64,000 nucleotides of DNA from CBDCUI01 sp965223115 (GTDB lineage Bacteria; Pseudomonadota; Gammaproteobacteria; UBA4575), in contig OZ244982.1 of the NCBI GenBank assembly GCA_965223115.1, forward strand, positions 1,116,001 to 1,180,000, given 5' to 3'. A program made the position numbers and the translations under genes. Positions 47,496 through 57,721 of this stretch are shown piece by piece (the first letter of the stretch is position 1; the number at the start of each line of letters is the position of its first letter). The notes under the pieces are model-generated. The model ran no database searches. It was not told where the DNA came from and was given only the letters and a program-made list of their open reading frames with translations.

Positions 47496-49805
47496 TTACT
47501 GTACAGGAGGTGGTGCTATTACTTCACGGGTTCCATTAGATTGTACTGCACTGACCACACCACTGGCCTCCATTTCTTCTATCATGCGTGCAGCACGGTT
47601 GTAACCGACTTTCAAACGCCGCTGTACATAAGATATCGATGCTTTACGTGTCTCAGTTACAATAGCTACCGCTTCATCATATAAAGGATCTAAGTCACTG
47701 TCGTCACGGCTACTAAGTGGTTCTAAGCCTGGAATGATATCCTTACCATTGGTTGGATCCTGCGTAATTTCATCTATATAAGCCGGCTCACCTTTTTGTT
47801 TTAGAAACGCAACTACTTTATGCACTTCTTCATCTGAAACAAATGCACCGTGCACACGTTCTGGTATGGATGTACCAGGTGGCAAATACAACATATCACC
47901 ATGACCTAATAATTGCTCCGCTCCCATTTGATCCAAAATAGTCCTAGAATCCACTTTGGAAGAAACTTGGAAGGCAATTCTTGCTGGTACATTTGCTTTG
48001 ATTAAACCGGTAATAACATCTACCGACGGACGCTGAGTTGCTAATATTAAATGAATGCCTGCCGCTCTTGCTTTTTGCGCAATCCTAGCAATGAGCTCTT
48101 CCACCTTTTTACCAACTACCATCATCATATCGGCAAACTCATCCACAATAATGACAATATTTGGTAATGGGTTAAGCTCCTCGGCTTGCACTGGCTCCAG
48201 GCCATCAACTGGCTGTGTGTTTACCAATGGATCAAGGATAGGTTCACCATCATCAATGGCTTTTTTGACCTTCTTATTATAGCCCTGAATATTACGCACC
48301 CCTAGCGAAGACATTAACTGATAACGTCGTTCCATTTCTGCAACACACCAGCGCAAAGCATTTGCTGCCTCTTTCATATCCGTAACTACAGGAGATAACA
48401 AATGCGGTACACCTTCATAAACGGCTAGTTCTAACATCTTAGGGTCAATTAAAATCATGCGCACTTCTTGCGGAGTTGCCTTATACAAAAGGCTGAGCAA
48501 CATCGCATTAAGTGCAACAGATTTACCAGAACCAGTGGTACCTGCAACCAACAAATGTGGCATTTTAGCTAAATCAGCAACAACAGGATTACCGCTAATA
48601 TCTTTACCTAATCCAAGTGTTAGCGAGGAATTTGAGTCATCATAAGTATCAGATTGCAAGACATCACTGAGAACAACCAGTTCACGATGCTCATTGGGAA
48701 TCTCAATACCTATATAGGATTTGCCTGGAATAACTTCGACAACCCTTACGCTAATTACAGAAAGTGCACGCGCTAAGTCTTTTGAAAGATTAGAAACCTT
48801 ACTAACTTTTACGCCAGCCGCCAGCAATACTTCAAAACGTGTAATAACTGGACCAGGATGAACTTCTATCACTTCTGCATCGACACCAAAATCTAACAGC
48901 TTCAACTCAACCTGACGCGACATCGCTTCCAAAGCTTCTTCAGAATAACCTTTAGAAGTATCAATTACTTTATCCAGAATAGCGATGGGAGGTAAATCCG
49001 TTGCAGCTGCTGCATTAAAAAGTGGTATCTGACGTTCCCGCTCTACACGTTCACTTGGTTCTATTTCTTTTATAGTTGGTTCAATTCTCGGTGGTTTTCG
49101 TTTTTGTATCTTTATTTTAGTTTCTTGAACCACTTCTTCACGTTCATTTTTTGCTTTTTTACTTATGTATTCTTCTTTTAATTCAGCAAGACGTTGCCAT
49201 ATCCAAGCACTAAACTTAAGCGTGTATTTTCCTGTAACATCAATAAGCCATAACCAGGAAAAACTAGAAAAAATTGTTATTCCTGCAAAAAACATTGCCA
49301 GTAACAATAACGTCGCACCAACAAAACTAAACACAGAAACAAAACTACTGCCAGTCAACTCACCTACAATACCACCGGCGAAGCTAGGCAAGTAACTGGG
49401 CTCAAAGTGTAAAGTGGCAAGTCCGCAACCTGCTCCTAAAGTAAGCAAGAAACCCGCCCACCTAACGCCTAATGTTTTATAGTCAATATCTCCATTTTCA
49501 AGGCGACCTTGATAAAGCAGCCAGCCACTATAAGCCACCATCAATGGAGCCAAATAAGCAAGATAACCAAATAAAAATAAAAATAAATCAGCAAAATAGG
49601 CGCCTGCCTTACCTCCCATATTGCCAATTAGTTGATTCGTTCCGGTATGTGTCCAACCTGGATCAGCACGATCATAAGTGACAAGTGCTACCATTAAGTA
49701 AACCCCAAACGCCACCAGCAAAAGTAAAGCACTCTCACGCAAACCTCTTAACATGGTGAAGTTATATTCAACACCGGCAGATTTTTTTAACGTAGCCTGT
49801 CTCAA
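47496..49805 (-). CDS. ftsK: DNA translocase FtsK
   Basis: Septum-located motor that pumps chromosome ends and activates XerCD at dif. Four N-terminal membrane helices lie within residues 24-190. A short charged linker (residues about 205-270) follows, then the motor with Walker A VAGTTGSGKSVALNAMLLSL and Walker B IVIIVDEFADMMMVVG. The gamma domain at the end (AVAIVTETRKASISYVQRRL, then KVGYNRAARMIEEME) reads KOPS sites. At 769 aa the linker is much shorter than in E. coli. The start is TTG at 49805 with AAGGAA 10 nt away; the ATG 51 bp downstream is a possible alternative. Divergent from trxB. Confidence 0.95.
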   Translation of the reverse strand: MRQATLKKSAGVEYNFTMLRGLRESALLLLVAFGVYLMVALVTYDRADPGWTHTGTNQLIGNMGGKAGAYFADLFLFLFGYLAYLAPLMVAYSGWLLYQGRLENGDIDYKTLGVRWAGFLLTLGAGCGLATLHFEPSYLPSFAGGIVGELTGSSFVSVFSFVGATLLLLAMFFAGITIFSSFSWLWLIDVTGKYTLKFSAWIWQRLAELKEEYISKKAKNEREEVVQETKIKIQKRKPPRIEPTIKEIEPSERVERERQIPLFNAAAATDLPPIAILDKVIDTSKGYSEEALEAMSRQVELKLLDFGVDAEVIEVHPGPVITRFEVLLAAGVKVSKVSNLSKDLARALSVISVRVVEVIPGKSYIGIEIPNEHRELVVLSDVLQSDTYDDSNSSLTLGLGKDISGNPVVADLAKMPHLLVAGTTGSGKSVALNAMLLSLLYKATPQEVRMILIDPKMLELAVYEGVPHLLSPVVTDMKEAANALRWCVAEMERRYQLMSSLGVRNIQGYNKKVKKAIDDGEPILDPLVNTQPVDGLEPVQAEELNPLPNIVIIVDEFADMMMVVGKKVEELIARIAQKARAAGIHLILATQRPSVDVITGLIKANVPARIAFQVSSKVDSRTILDQMGAEQLLGHGDMLYLPPGTSIPERVHGAFVSDEEVHKVVAFLKQKGEPAYIDEITQDPTNGKDIIPGLEPLSSRDDSDLDPLYDEAVAIVTETRKASISYVQRRLKVGYNRAARMIEEMEASGVVSAVQSNGTREVIAPPPVQ

Positions 49806-50161
49806 TGTAATTTAGTTCCTTAGGTATATCCTATAACCTACTGAATATTATATAAACAATCACAATAAATTTGTATGATTTTTTAAGTCACACAATTTCG
49901 CTGGGGCCAGACTATGGTAAGAATTTTTATTAGTGCTTTAGTAAAACCATAATGTTAGCCAAGCACTTTAATGTATATTGTTACCCTATCTGCTTGTTCT
50001 TGTCCAATCAACCTTGAATTACAACAACTTTGCCCTCATTTGCTACTATCTATTTGTCTATTTCACCCTTTAAAATTCGAGCTGGGTAGAAAAATCCAAA
50101 CAAAACAACGGACATTGGCAAAAACAAATCAATTAATTTTAATTTATAGAAGGAACTGAAG
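49806..50161. other. Non-coding divergent region between ftsK and trxB
   Basis: About 355 AT-rich bases holding both promoters. A 62-codon frame at 49971-50159 lacks a ribosome binding site. AAGGA 6-7 nt before the trxB ATG is the only clear signal. No terminator or operator seen. Confidence 0.4.
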
Positions 50162-51121
50162 ATGGCAGAGTCAAGACACTTTCGATTATTAATTCTGGGT
50201 TCAGGTCCTGCGGGCTATACAGCAGGGATCTATGCGGCGCGTGCCAACCTTAATCCAGCCATTATTACTGGTCTTGAACAAGGTGGACAGCTCACCACCA
50301 CCACCGACGTCGACAATTGGCCAGGTGATGTCGAAGGCCTACAAGGCCCAGACCTCATGGAGCGCATGCTCAAGCATGTAGAACGTTATAATACCGAAGT
50401 GATCTTTGATCATATACACACCACTGAATTAGACAAACGCCCCTTTATACTCAAAGGCGATTCCGGTACCTATAGCAGTGATGCACTCATCATTGCCACT
50501 GGGGCATCGGCTCAATACTTAGGCCTGCCCTCAGAAGAAGCCTTCAAAGGCAAAGGCGTGTCGGCCTGTGCCACCTGTGATGGCTTTTTCTACAAAGAAA
50601 AGAAAGTCGCCGTGATCGGTGGCGGTAATACCGCCGTAGAAGAGGCCCTATATCTCTCCAATCTTGCCAGTGAAGTCGTCCTGGTGCATCGACGCGATGC
50701 GCTGCGTGCCGAAAAGATCCTACAAGACCAACTATTTGAAAGAGAACAAAGTGGCAATGTCATCATTAAATGGAACCATGTACTGGATGAAGTATTAGGG
50801 GATGACATGGGGGTCACAGGTATGCGTATCCAAAGCACCGTCGATGAAAGTAGTGAAGAGATCGAACTCAGCGGCATCTTTATCGCCATTGGCCATAGCC
50901 CCAATACCACGATATTTAAGGACCAACTTGACATGCAGGGGGGCTATATCAGTGTGAAAAGTGGCACCCAAGGGGATGCGACCGCCACCAGTGTCCCGGG
51001 CATCTTTGCGGCCGGTGATGTGATGGATCATGTCTATCGACAAGCCGTGACGTCAGCCGGTTCCGGCTGTATGGCCGCACTCGATGCTGAAAAATACTTG
51101 GATAACCTCGCTACCGATTGA
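50162..51121 (+). CDS. trxB: Thioredoxin reductase
   Basis: NADPH-dependent flavoenzyme that reduces thioredoxin. The FAD site GSGPAGYTAGIYAARA is near residue 14, the redox pair CATCDG near 137, the NADPH site VIGGGNTAVEEALYLS near 152, and the C-terminal FAD motif FAAGDVMDHVYRQAVTSAGS near 285. The 319 aa match the family. Its base composition is visibly GC-richer than its neighbours, with many C-ending codons (ACCACC, GGCGGT), and the contrast ends sharply at the stop. High expression or recent acquisition could explain this. Conserved position between ftsK and aat. Confidence 0.96.
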   Translation: MAESRHFRLLILGSGPAGYTAGIYAARANLNPAIITGLEQGGQLTTTTDVDNWPGDVEGLQGPDLMERMLKHVERYNTEVIFDHIHTTELDKRPFILKGDSGTYSSDALIIATGASAQYLGLPSEEAFKGKGVSACATCDGFFYKEKKVAVIGGGNTAVEEALYLSNLASEVVLVHRRDALRAEKILQDQLFEREQSGNVIIKWNHVLDEVLGDDMGVTGMRIQSTVDESSEEIELSGIFIAIGHSPNTTIFKDQLDMQGGYISVKSGTQGDATATSVPGIFAAGDVMDHVYRQAVTSAGSGCMAALDAEKYLDNLATD

Positions 51122-51142
51122 TTCGTTTGTCCATATATCATT

Positions 51143-52333
51143 TTGATATTATCTGAGAGTACATCTCAAGCAAATATAAGTACAAATGCCAAATATGGTT
51201 TTGTAAGTTCTTTAAAAGAAATTAAACAAAACCAATGGAATGCATTACTTGATGATGATAATCCTTTTTTACGTTATGAGTTTTTAAGTGCATTAGAAGA
51301 AAATAACTGTCTTGGTGAGAAATTTGGGTGGTTTCCACATCACCTTGTTGCATATGACAATAATGGCAAGCTAATTGCAGCAACCCCACTGTATATAAAA
51401 ACAAATTCTTATGGTGAATTTGTTTTTGATTGGTCTTGGGCCTCTGCTTACGAGCAAACCGGCTTAAACTACTACCCTAAAATAATATCTTCTATCCCTT
51501 ACACACCTGTTACGGGAAAACGATTACTCATTGCACCTAATTTACCAACAATTGAGAAAATAAAAATTGCAGACAATATGGTAAATACTTGTGTTCAAGA
51601 GGCACAAAATTTACATATGTCTGGTATTCACTGGCTATTCAACCAAGCTGAAGAATGTGATTACTTTAAAAATAACAATTTAATGCTGCGATTAGGCTGT
51701 CAATACCACTGGCATAATCAAAGCTATACATCATTTGAAAACTTTTTAGAAAGCTTTGTTTCACGCAAAAGAAAAAAAGTAAAACAAGAACGCCGTTATA
51801 TATCTGAACAAAAAATTAAAATAAAACGCTTACATGGTCATGAACTAAATGATGGGCAATGGCAGCAAGTACATATGTTCTACGCAAGTACTTTTTATAA
51901 AAAAAGTGGTTTTCCAACTCTCAGTTTAGAGTTTTTTAAGCAAGTAGGTAGAACAATGGGGTCGCAAATACTTATCGTATTTGCTTATTATGATGAGAAG
52001 CTAGTTGCCTGTGCAATAAATTTTAGAAGCTCAACTACACTATACGGTCGTTTTTGGGGATGCCTGCAAAATTTCAACTGCCTACACTTTGAAGCCTGTT
52101 ATTATCAAGGAATAGAATATGCTATCGAAAATAATTTAACTAGCTTTGAACCAGGTGCACAAGGTGAACATAAGATCAGTCGCGGTTTTCTACCCACTAA
52201 AACCTGGTCTGCGCATTGGATCACAGACCCTAAATTTGAACCAGCTATTCGTGACTTTTGTCAACGAGAAAAAACTTTTATGCTTCAGGAATGTGAAGAA
52301 TTGATGTCTTTATCACCTTATCGAAAAAAATAA
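51143..52333 (+). CDS. GNAT-fold acyltransferase-like protein (DUF482/PF04339)
   Basis: Member of the group annotated as peptidogalycan biosynthesis proteins, with a double GNAT fold; activity unproven. The typical opening NPFLRYEFLSALEENNCLGE near residue 38 is followed by GWFPHHLVAYDNNGKLIAAT, YTPVTGKRLLIAPNLP, FVSRKRKKVKQERR and GAQGEHKISRGFLPTKTWSA, all conserved. The 396 aa are normal. The start is uncertain: a TTG at 51143 gives the frame shown, and no Shine-Dalgarno is visible. It lies 21 bp after trxB and 9 bp before aat, so the three form an operon. Confidence 0.8.
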   Translation: MILSESTSQANISTNAKYGFVSSLKEIKQNQWNALLDDDNPFLRYEFLSALEENNCLGEKFGWFPHHLVAYDNNGKLIAATPLYIKTNSYGEFVFDWSWASAYEQTGLNYYPKIISSIPYTPVTGKRLLIAPNLPTIEKIKIADNMVNTCVQEAQNLHMSGIHWLFNQAEECDYFKNNNLMLRLGCQYHWHNQSYTSFENFLESFVSRKRKKVKQERRYISEQKIKIKRLHGHELNDGQWQQVHMFYASTFYKKSGFPTLSLEFFKQVGRTMGSQILIVFAYYDEKLVACAINFRSSTTLYGRFWGCLQNFNCLHFEACYYQGIEYAIENNLTSFEPGAQGEHKISRGFLPTKTWSAHWITDPKFEPAIRDFCQREKTFMLQECEELMSLSPYRKK

Positions 52334-52342
52334 AATTTAATA

Positions 52343-53071
52343 GTGGATATTACTTGGTTAGATCCCAGCAATAGTAATGCTACATTTCCGGATGTAGAAG
52401 ATGCATTACAAAATCCTGAAGGTTTACTTGCAGCAGGAGGAGATCTCAGTGTAGCTCGATTACTAAATGCCTATCGCAGTGGTATTTTCCCATGGTATGA
52501 ACACGGTCAACCGATTTTATGGTGGTCTCCCAACCCCAGAGGTGTTTTGTTTACTAATAAATTAAAAATTTCTTCTAGCTTGAAAAAAACCTTACGCAAG
52601 CATTTATGGACAGTAACTTTTGATGGTGATTTCAAGAAAACAGTCATTGCATGTGCGGCACCAAGAAGTTATGCACGAGGCACTTGGATCACTAATGAAA
52701 TGATTGAGGCTTATTCTCTATTACATCAACATGGTTATGCGCATTCCATTGAGCTATGGGATTTACAAGAGCGGTTAATTGGGGGCATCTATGGTGTTTT
52801 AATAGGAAAAATGTTTTTTGGTGAATCTATGTTTAGTTTCCAGACCAATGCATCAAAAGTGGCACTTACATATCTAGTTACTCACTTAAACGCCTGGGGG
52901 TTTCCATTATTAGATTGTCAGCTACCATCTCCTCACCTAGAAAGTTTAGGTGCACAAGCCATTGCAAGAAAAGATTATATTAAGATGATGGCACCTTTAT
53001 GTAATGAATCTAGTACAGATTTAAAATGGCAATTAGATGAAACTATAGACATCGTAAATTGGAAACCCTAA
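52343..53071 (+). CDS. aat: Leucyl/phenylalanyl-tRNA--protein transferase
   Basis: Adds Leu or Phe to N-terminal Arg or Lys of proteins, marking them for ClpAP through the N-end rule. FPDVEDALQNPEGLLAAGGD near residue 15, LLNAYRSGIFPWYEHGQPIL near 43 and WWSPNPRGVLF near 63 are unmistakable. GTWITNEMIEAYSLLHQHGY and FFGESMFSFQTNASKVAL follow. The 242 aa match. The start is GTG at 52343. It ends the trxB-acyltransferase-aat operon and converges on the pilin accessory gene. No infA or ate gene follows, unlike in some relatives. Confidence 0.95.
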   Translation: MDITWLDPSNSNATFPDVEDALQNPEGLLAAGGDLSVARLLNAYRSGIFPWYEHGQPILWWSPNPRGVLFTNKLKISSSLKKTLRKHLWTVTFDGDFKKTVIACAAPRSYARGTWITNEMIEAYSLLHQHGYAHSIELWDLQERLIGGIYGVLIGKMFFGESMFSFQTNASKVALTYLVTHLNAWGFPLLDCQLPSPHLESLGAQAIARKDYIKMMAPLCNESSTDLKWQLDETIDIVNWKP

Positions 53072-53076
53072 TTCAT

Positions 53077-53841
53077 TTATTCGATCCATGGGTCTATGGA
53101 AATTCCATCAATAGGTAAGCCAGTCTTTTTATTTATTACAAGGGCTAAGTCATTATTTTTACCAACAAGAGGTAGAAACCCTAATTGAGCTTCTTCATTT
53201 TTATAATTCTTTAAAAATTTCTCTATAATTACTTTATTTTTACTGTCTGCTTTTATTAGATCATTGATTGGTCTAGCTTTTGCTACAACTTTATCTTTAT
53301 TAGATGCGTATAACTTATAATATTCAGGCCTTCTTTCAAGATCTGGCTTTCCTTCAGTTACTACCTCAAACAGGAATTTTTCGCGTTCACTTTTATCTTC
53401 AGGAAAATCCGCAAATACTAAAATTGGCCCATTATTTGGTTTATCTTTTAATTGAGGATATTTAATTTTCGATTCGTCAATCTCTACTTTCCCTACTACT
53501 TCAAAACGATCAACTGCAAAAACTAAGTAATAGGGTCGTTCACCATAGATTACGTGAATTCCATATATCAGTGCAGTAAGTTGAATCACTGCTATGATGC
53601 ACATATCAAAGACCAAGCCTGGCTTCCCTTTCTTAAATAAAATCAAAGTCAATAGTGGCCCCATTACCAGATCGACACCAACTAACACGCGCAGCACTGT
53701 CCATGCGCCATTGGCTTCAAAAAAAGGTTTTGGATACCAGTAGAAAAAAATTAAAAAGAAAACAAAGCCAACAATTGTTGCACTAATTGCTAGGTGGATT
53801 AAAAAGGCAGTAATTTTATCCGATGAAAAAAACACAACCAT
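53077..53841 (-). CDS. TfpX/TfpZ-type type IV pilin accessory protein
   Basis: Membrane protein of the TfpX/TfpZ family, which assists assembly of particular type IV pilins. Three N-terminal helices are evident: about residues 10-33, 44-66 and 76-97. Family blocks include FFYWYPKPFFEANGAWTVLR and LVGVDLVMGPLLTLILFKKG. YYLVFAVDRFEVVG is followed by an exported C-terminal domain with KPDLERRPEYYKLY. The 254 aa are typical. No pilin gene lies beside it here, which is unusual for the family. Monocistronic on the minus strand. Confidence 0.8.
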   Translation of the reverse strand: MVVFFSSDKITAFLIHLAISATIVGFVFFLIFFYWYPKPFFEANGAWTVLRVLVGVDLVMGPLLTLILFKKGKPGLVFDMCIIAVIQLTALIYGIHVIYGERPYYLVFAVDRFEVVGKVEIDESKIKYPQLKDKPNNGPILVFADFPEDKSEREKFLFEVVTEGKPDLERRPEYYKLYASNKDKVVAKARPINDLIKADSKNKVIIEKFLKNYKNEEAQLGFLPLVGKNNDLALVINKKTGLPIDGISIDPWIE

Positions 53842-53972
53842 GAAGCATTATTTTATTCGGAGAATAATTTTATAAATTAAGCTATGAGAAGCAACTACGA
53901 ATACACTGTTTAATTTGCCATGTGTCGGACCAAATATTATTTGGTAACTATTTCACAAATTAACTAACCAAA

Positions 53973-55109
53973 TCACATATTTTCCAAAATAGCGCGTTTG
54001 ACTGATTCTAATTCTGCATCGATGGTAACAAGCTCAGTTTTACTTTGTTTAATAGCGATATCAGGATCTTTTAGACCATGCCCAGTTAAGGTACATACTA
54101 CAGTGCTTCCACTTGGTATATTGTCATTTTCTATATCGTATAGTGCGCCTGTAACTGAAGTGGCTGAAGCTGGTTCACAAAATACACCTTCACTGGAGGC
54201 AAGTAATTTTTGTGTAGAGAGAATTTCTTCATCAGAAAAAGAATTGAACCAACCTTGTGATTCTTTTACTGCTGCCTGTGCATAATCCCAACTTTGCGGG
54301 TGACCTATTCGAATTGCTGTTGCCACTGTTTCCGGATTGTCCACCATTTTGCCTTGTATAAATGGCGCAGCACCAGCAGCTTGATAACCCAACATTTTAG
54401 GTTTACTGGTAATACTCGCTACAGAAATGAATTGACATTCACCTTTGCAATAACCACAAGCCTGTGTCACGTTGTGCCCATCTTTTGCAGCAAGCTCCGA
54501 ATAACCTGTCCAGTGCGCTGAAATGTTTCCTGCATTACCCACAGGTATACAATGAAAATCAGGTGCCTTTCCTAATGCTTCAACAATTTCATATGACGCT
54601 GTTTTTTGCCCTTGCAAGCGATAAGGATTAATCGAATTTACGATACTGACTGGTGCTTCTTCGGCAACTTCTTTGACAAGACGCATACCATCATCAAAAT
54701 TTCCCCTAATTTGTATAATAATAGCTCCATGCATCATAGCTTGTGCAAGCTTACCCATAGCTATTTTCCCATCGGGTATTAAGACAAATGCAGTAATACC
54801 AGCGCGTGCAGCATAGGCTGCGGCAGAAGCTGAAGTATTACCTGTAGAAGCACAGATAATGGCGCGACTTCCTTCTGAAACTGCTTTTGTTACTGCAACC
54901 GTCATACCCCGGTCTTTAAATGAGCCTGTTGGGTTTAATCCTTCAAACTTAAAATAAAGTTCGATGTTTTTTTGATTTACAATTTCTATATTGCGAGCTT
55001 GAATAAGTGGAGTGTCACCTTCACAAAGACTGATTACTTTGCAATCTTCTGGTAATGGTAAAATATGACGATAGCGATCTATCAGACCGGTATAATGTTT
55101 TTTATTCAT
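53973..55109 (-). CDS. thrC: Threonine synthase
   Basis: PLP enzyme making threonine from O-phosphohomoserine. The PLP-binding Lys is in NPTGSFKDRGMTVAV near residue 62, with CASTGNTSASAAAYAARAG following, and the phosphate loop near IPVGNAGNISAHW at about 190. This is the short bacterial class (378 aa). A Cys-rich insert CGYCKGEC near residue 215 is notable. It follows hom by 8 bp and completes alaC-hom-thrC on the minus strand. Confidence 0.95.
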   Translation of the reverse strand: MNKKHYTGLIDRYRHILPLPEDCKVISLCEGDTPLIQARNIEIVNQKNIELYFKFEGLNPTGSFKDRGMTVAVTKAVSEGSRAIICASTGNTSASAAAYAARAGITAFVLIPDGKIAMGKLAQAMMHGAIIIQIRGNFDDGMRLVKEVAEEAPVSIVNSINPYRLQGQKTASYEIVEALGKAPDFHCIPVGNAGNISAHWTGYSELAAKDGHNVTQACGYCKGECQFISVASITSKPKMLGYQAAGAAPFIQGKMVDNPETVATAIRIGHPQSWDYAQAAVKESQGWFNSFSDEEILSTQKLLASSEGVFCEPASATSVTGALYDIENDNIPSGSTVVCTLTGHGLKDPDIAIKQSKTELVTIDAELESVKRAILENM

Positions 55110-55117
55110 AATAATAT

Positions 55118-56431
55118 TTAAGAAAGTGTTTCTAAACGAATACGCATTATCTTACTGGTAACAGCTTCCAGATTTTCTATTTCAGAAATAGCTTGGTTCA
55201 TATTTTGTTCACTCACCTCATGCGTAAGTATAACAATGGGCACACTTGTTGCATTTGGTTGTGGTTCTTTTTGAATAATTGAATCAATACTGATTGCATG
55301 ATCAGCAAAAATTTGTGTCACATCAGCCAACACACCAGGGCGATCTTGTACATGAATACGTAAATAGTATGCTGTCGAAATTTCATCCATTGGTAATATT
55401 GGAATATCCGATAACGCACCTGGCTGAAATGCCAAATGTGGCACACGATTTTCTGGATCTGATGTTAAGGCACGTACTACATCCACTAAATCTGCTACCA
55501 CTGCTGAACCCGTAGGTTCCGCCCCTGCGCCTGCTCCATAATAAAGACTTGGCCCAAGAGCATCAGCTTTTACTACAACGGCATTCATCACTCCATCGAC
55601 ATTAGCAATAAGTCGCCGATGTGGAATGAGTGTTGGGTGTACTCTTAATTCCAAGCCATTAGCAGTACGCTTAGCGATGCCCAAATGCTTAATTCGATAA
55701 CCCAGTTCGGATGCATAAGCAACATCAGCGCTGGTAATTTCTGTAATTCCTTCGGTGTATACTTTATCGAACTGTAAAGGCACACCAAATGCAATAGATG
55801 CCAAAATCGTTAATTTATGTGCAGCATCAATACCTTCAATATCAAAAGTTGGATCAGCCTCTGCGTAGCCGAGTTGTTGTGCCTCTTTTAATACATCATC
55901 AAAATCTCGACCTTTATCGCGCATTTCGGTCAAAATAAAATTACCCGTGCCATTGATGATGCCGGCTAACCATTGAATTGAATTACCTGCCAAACCCTCG
56001 CGTATAGCTTTAATAATCGGAATCCCACCCGCCACAGCTGATTCAAAAGCTACTGTTACACCTTTTTCCTGTGCACGCTGAAAGATTTCGTTGCCATGCA
56101 ATGCAATTAAAGCCTTATTTGCAGTAACCACATGCTTACCATTATTGATGGCTTTAATTACAAACTCATGGGCAAGATCCGTACCACCTATAAGTTCTAA
56201 TATAATTTTGACATCAGGGTCTGTAATAACTTCATTCGGATCTTCTGTAAGCTTAATTGAGCTGGTATCACATGCACGTTGTTTATTAATATCGCGTACA
56301 CTGGCTATAGAAATTTCGATACCACGACCTGCACGACGCGCAATCTCGTCTGCATTACGTAATAGGATATTGGCAGTACCACTACCAACGGTTCCTAAGC
56401 CTAAAACTCCCACTTTTACTGAATCAAGCAC
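55118..56431 (-). CDS. hom: Homoserine dehydrogenase
   Basis: Reduces aspartate semialdehyde to homoserine for threonine and methionine. The NAD(P) site VGVLGLGTVGSGTANIL is at residues 7-23, VTANKALIALHG near 104, and the catalytic region FESAVAGGIPIIKAIREGLA and INGTGNFILTEMR near 130-170. EGIDAAHKLTILASIAFG follows. A C-terminal ACT domain (YYLRIHVQDRPGVLADVTQI) gives threonine feedback. The 437 aa match the monofunctional, non-aspartokinase type. It lies between alaC and thrC, the standard order outside enterobacteria. Confidence 0.96.
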   Translation of the reverse strand: MLDSVKVGVLGLGTVGSGTANILLRNADEIARRAGRGIEISIASVRDINKQRACDTSSIKLTEDPNEVITDPDVKIILELIGGTDLAHEFVIKAINNGKHVVTANKALIALHGNEIFQRAQEKGVTVAFESAVAGGIPIIKAIREGLAGNSIQWLAGIINGTGNFILTEMRDKGRDFDDVLKEAQQLGYAEADPTFDIEGIDAAHKLTILASIAFGVPLQFDKVYTEGITEITSADVAYASELGYRIKHLGIAKRTANGLELRVHPTLIPHRRLIANVDGVMNAVVVKADALGPSLYYGAGAGAEPTGSAVVADLVDVVRALTSDPENRVPHLAFQPGALSDIPILPMDEISTAYYLRIHVQDRPGVLADVTQIFADHAISIDSIIQKEPQPNATSVPIVILTHEVSEQNMNQAISEIENLEAVTSKIMRIRLETLS

Positions 56432-56457
56432 GTCTTTACTCTTTAATAAATTTTAAT

Positions 56458-57633
56458 TTAAGCGTTTTTTAACATTCTTTTTATATTTCTAACAGCTTGT
56501 CGAGTCCGATGTTCATTCTCTATTAAACTGAATCTTACATGCGTATCACCATACTTCCCGAAGCCTACTCCAGGTGAGACCGCAACTTGCGCATCCTCTA
56601 ACAATTTTTTAGAAAATTCTAAAGAGCCTAAATCTTGATAGGCCTCAGGAATCTTTACCCAGACAAACATGGTTGCCAAAGGCTTGTCGGCATGCCATCC
56701 AGCATTATTTAGTCCATCACATAGTACATCACGTCTGCTTTTATAAGTGGCGCGTATTTCATCTACAACATCCTGCGGTCCATCCAATGCTGCGATTGCA
56801 GCCACTTGAATTGGCGTAAACATTCCATAATCTAAATATGACTTGATACGTGAAAGTGCCTCAACAAGTTTTTGATTCCCACACATAAACCCAACACGCC
56901 AGCCAGGCATATTATAGGTCTTTGACAAAGAATAAAATTCAACCGCTATGTCTTTTGCCCCCGCCACTTGCAAAATTGAAGGAGACTCATATCCATCATA
57001 TGTTATTTCACCATAGGCAATATCATGTACTAACCAAATATGATGTTCACGAGCAAAGGCAACTAATCTTTCCAAAAATGCCAAATCCACACATTGCGTT
57101 GTGGGATTACAGGGAAAGTTGACTATCAACATTTTAGGTTTAGGCCATGAATCTTGAATGGCCTTTTCTAATTCAGAGAAAAAATCAGAGTCTTCTGTCA
57201 GAGGTACATAAATTATGTCAGCGCCTGCAATCACGCAACCATAAGCATGGATTGGATAAGCCGGATTCGGCACGACAACTGCGTCCCCAGGCCCCAACGT
57301 TGCAAGCGTTAAATGAGCAATCCCTTCTTTAGAGCCAATTGTAACGATTGCCTCACGGTCTGGATCTATTTCAACATCGAATTTACGTTTATACCAATCT
57401 GCTATAGATTTACGTAAACGTGGGATACCTCGTGATAAGGAATAGCGGTGCGTATCTTCACGTAATGCAACTTCTGCTAGTTTTTCCACAATATGCCTTG
57501 GAGGCGGTCGATCTGGATTACCCATCCCAAAATCAACAATATCCTTACCTTCTGCCCTGGCACTCGCTTTGAGTTCATTTACTATATTGAAAACGTACGG
57601 AGGGAGCCGTGATATTCTTGCAAAGTCTTCCAT
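56458..57633 (-). CDS. alaC: Alanine transaminase, AlaC type
   Basis: PLP-dependent class I/II aminotransferase. Blocks are IVDFGMGNPDRPPPRHIVEK near residue 33, TIGSKEGIAHLTLATLGPGD, PNPAYPIHAYG, NFPCNPTTQCVD, and the PLP Lys in YSLSKTYNMPGWRVGFMCG near 236. The C-terminal RFSLIENEHRTRQAVRNIKR is typical. The 391 aa and the position immediately before hom identify the AlaC/YfdZ group. Divergent from the Mth938 gene. A role in the aspartate-family pathway has been suggested by this linkage, but alanine synthesis is the proven activity in E. coli. Confidence 0.93.
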   Translation of the reverse strand: MEDFARISRLPPYVFNIVNELKASARAEGKDIVDFGMGNPDRPPPRHIVEKLAEVALREDTHRYSLSRGIPRLRKSIADWYKRKFDVEIDPDREAIVTIGSKEGIAHLTLATLGPGDAVVVPNPAYPIHAYGCVIAGADIIYVPLTEDSDFFSELEKAIQDSWPKPKMLIVNFPCNPTTQCVDLAFLERLVAFAREHHIWLVHDIAYGEITYDGYESPSILQVAGAKDIAVEFYSLSKTYNMPGWRVGFMCGNQKLVEALSRIKSYLDYGMFTPIQVAAIAALDGPQDVVDEIRATYKSRRDVLCDGLNNAGWHADKPLATMFVWVKIPEAYQDLGSLEFSKKLLEDAQVAVSPGVGFGKYGDTHVRFSLIENEHRTRQAVRNIKRMLKNA

Positions 57634-57721
57634 TAAATAAGTCTATCCTGATAAGCGCAAAGTATAATACGCGAATCAATATCAGCTGCCCAACTAATTT
57701 ATACGAGCAGAGTTAAAATAT

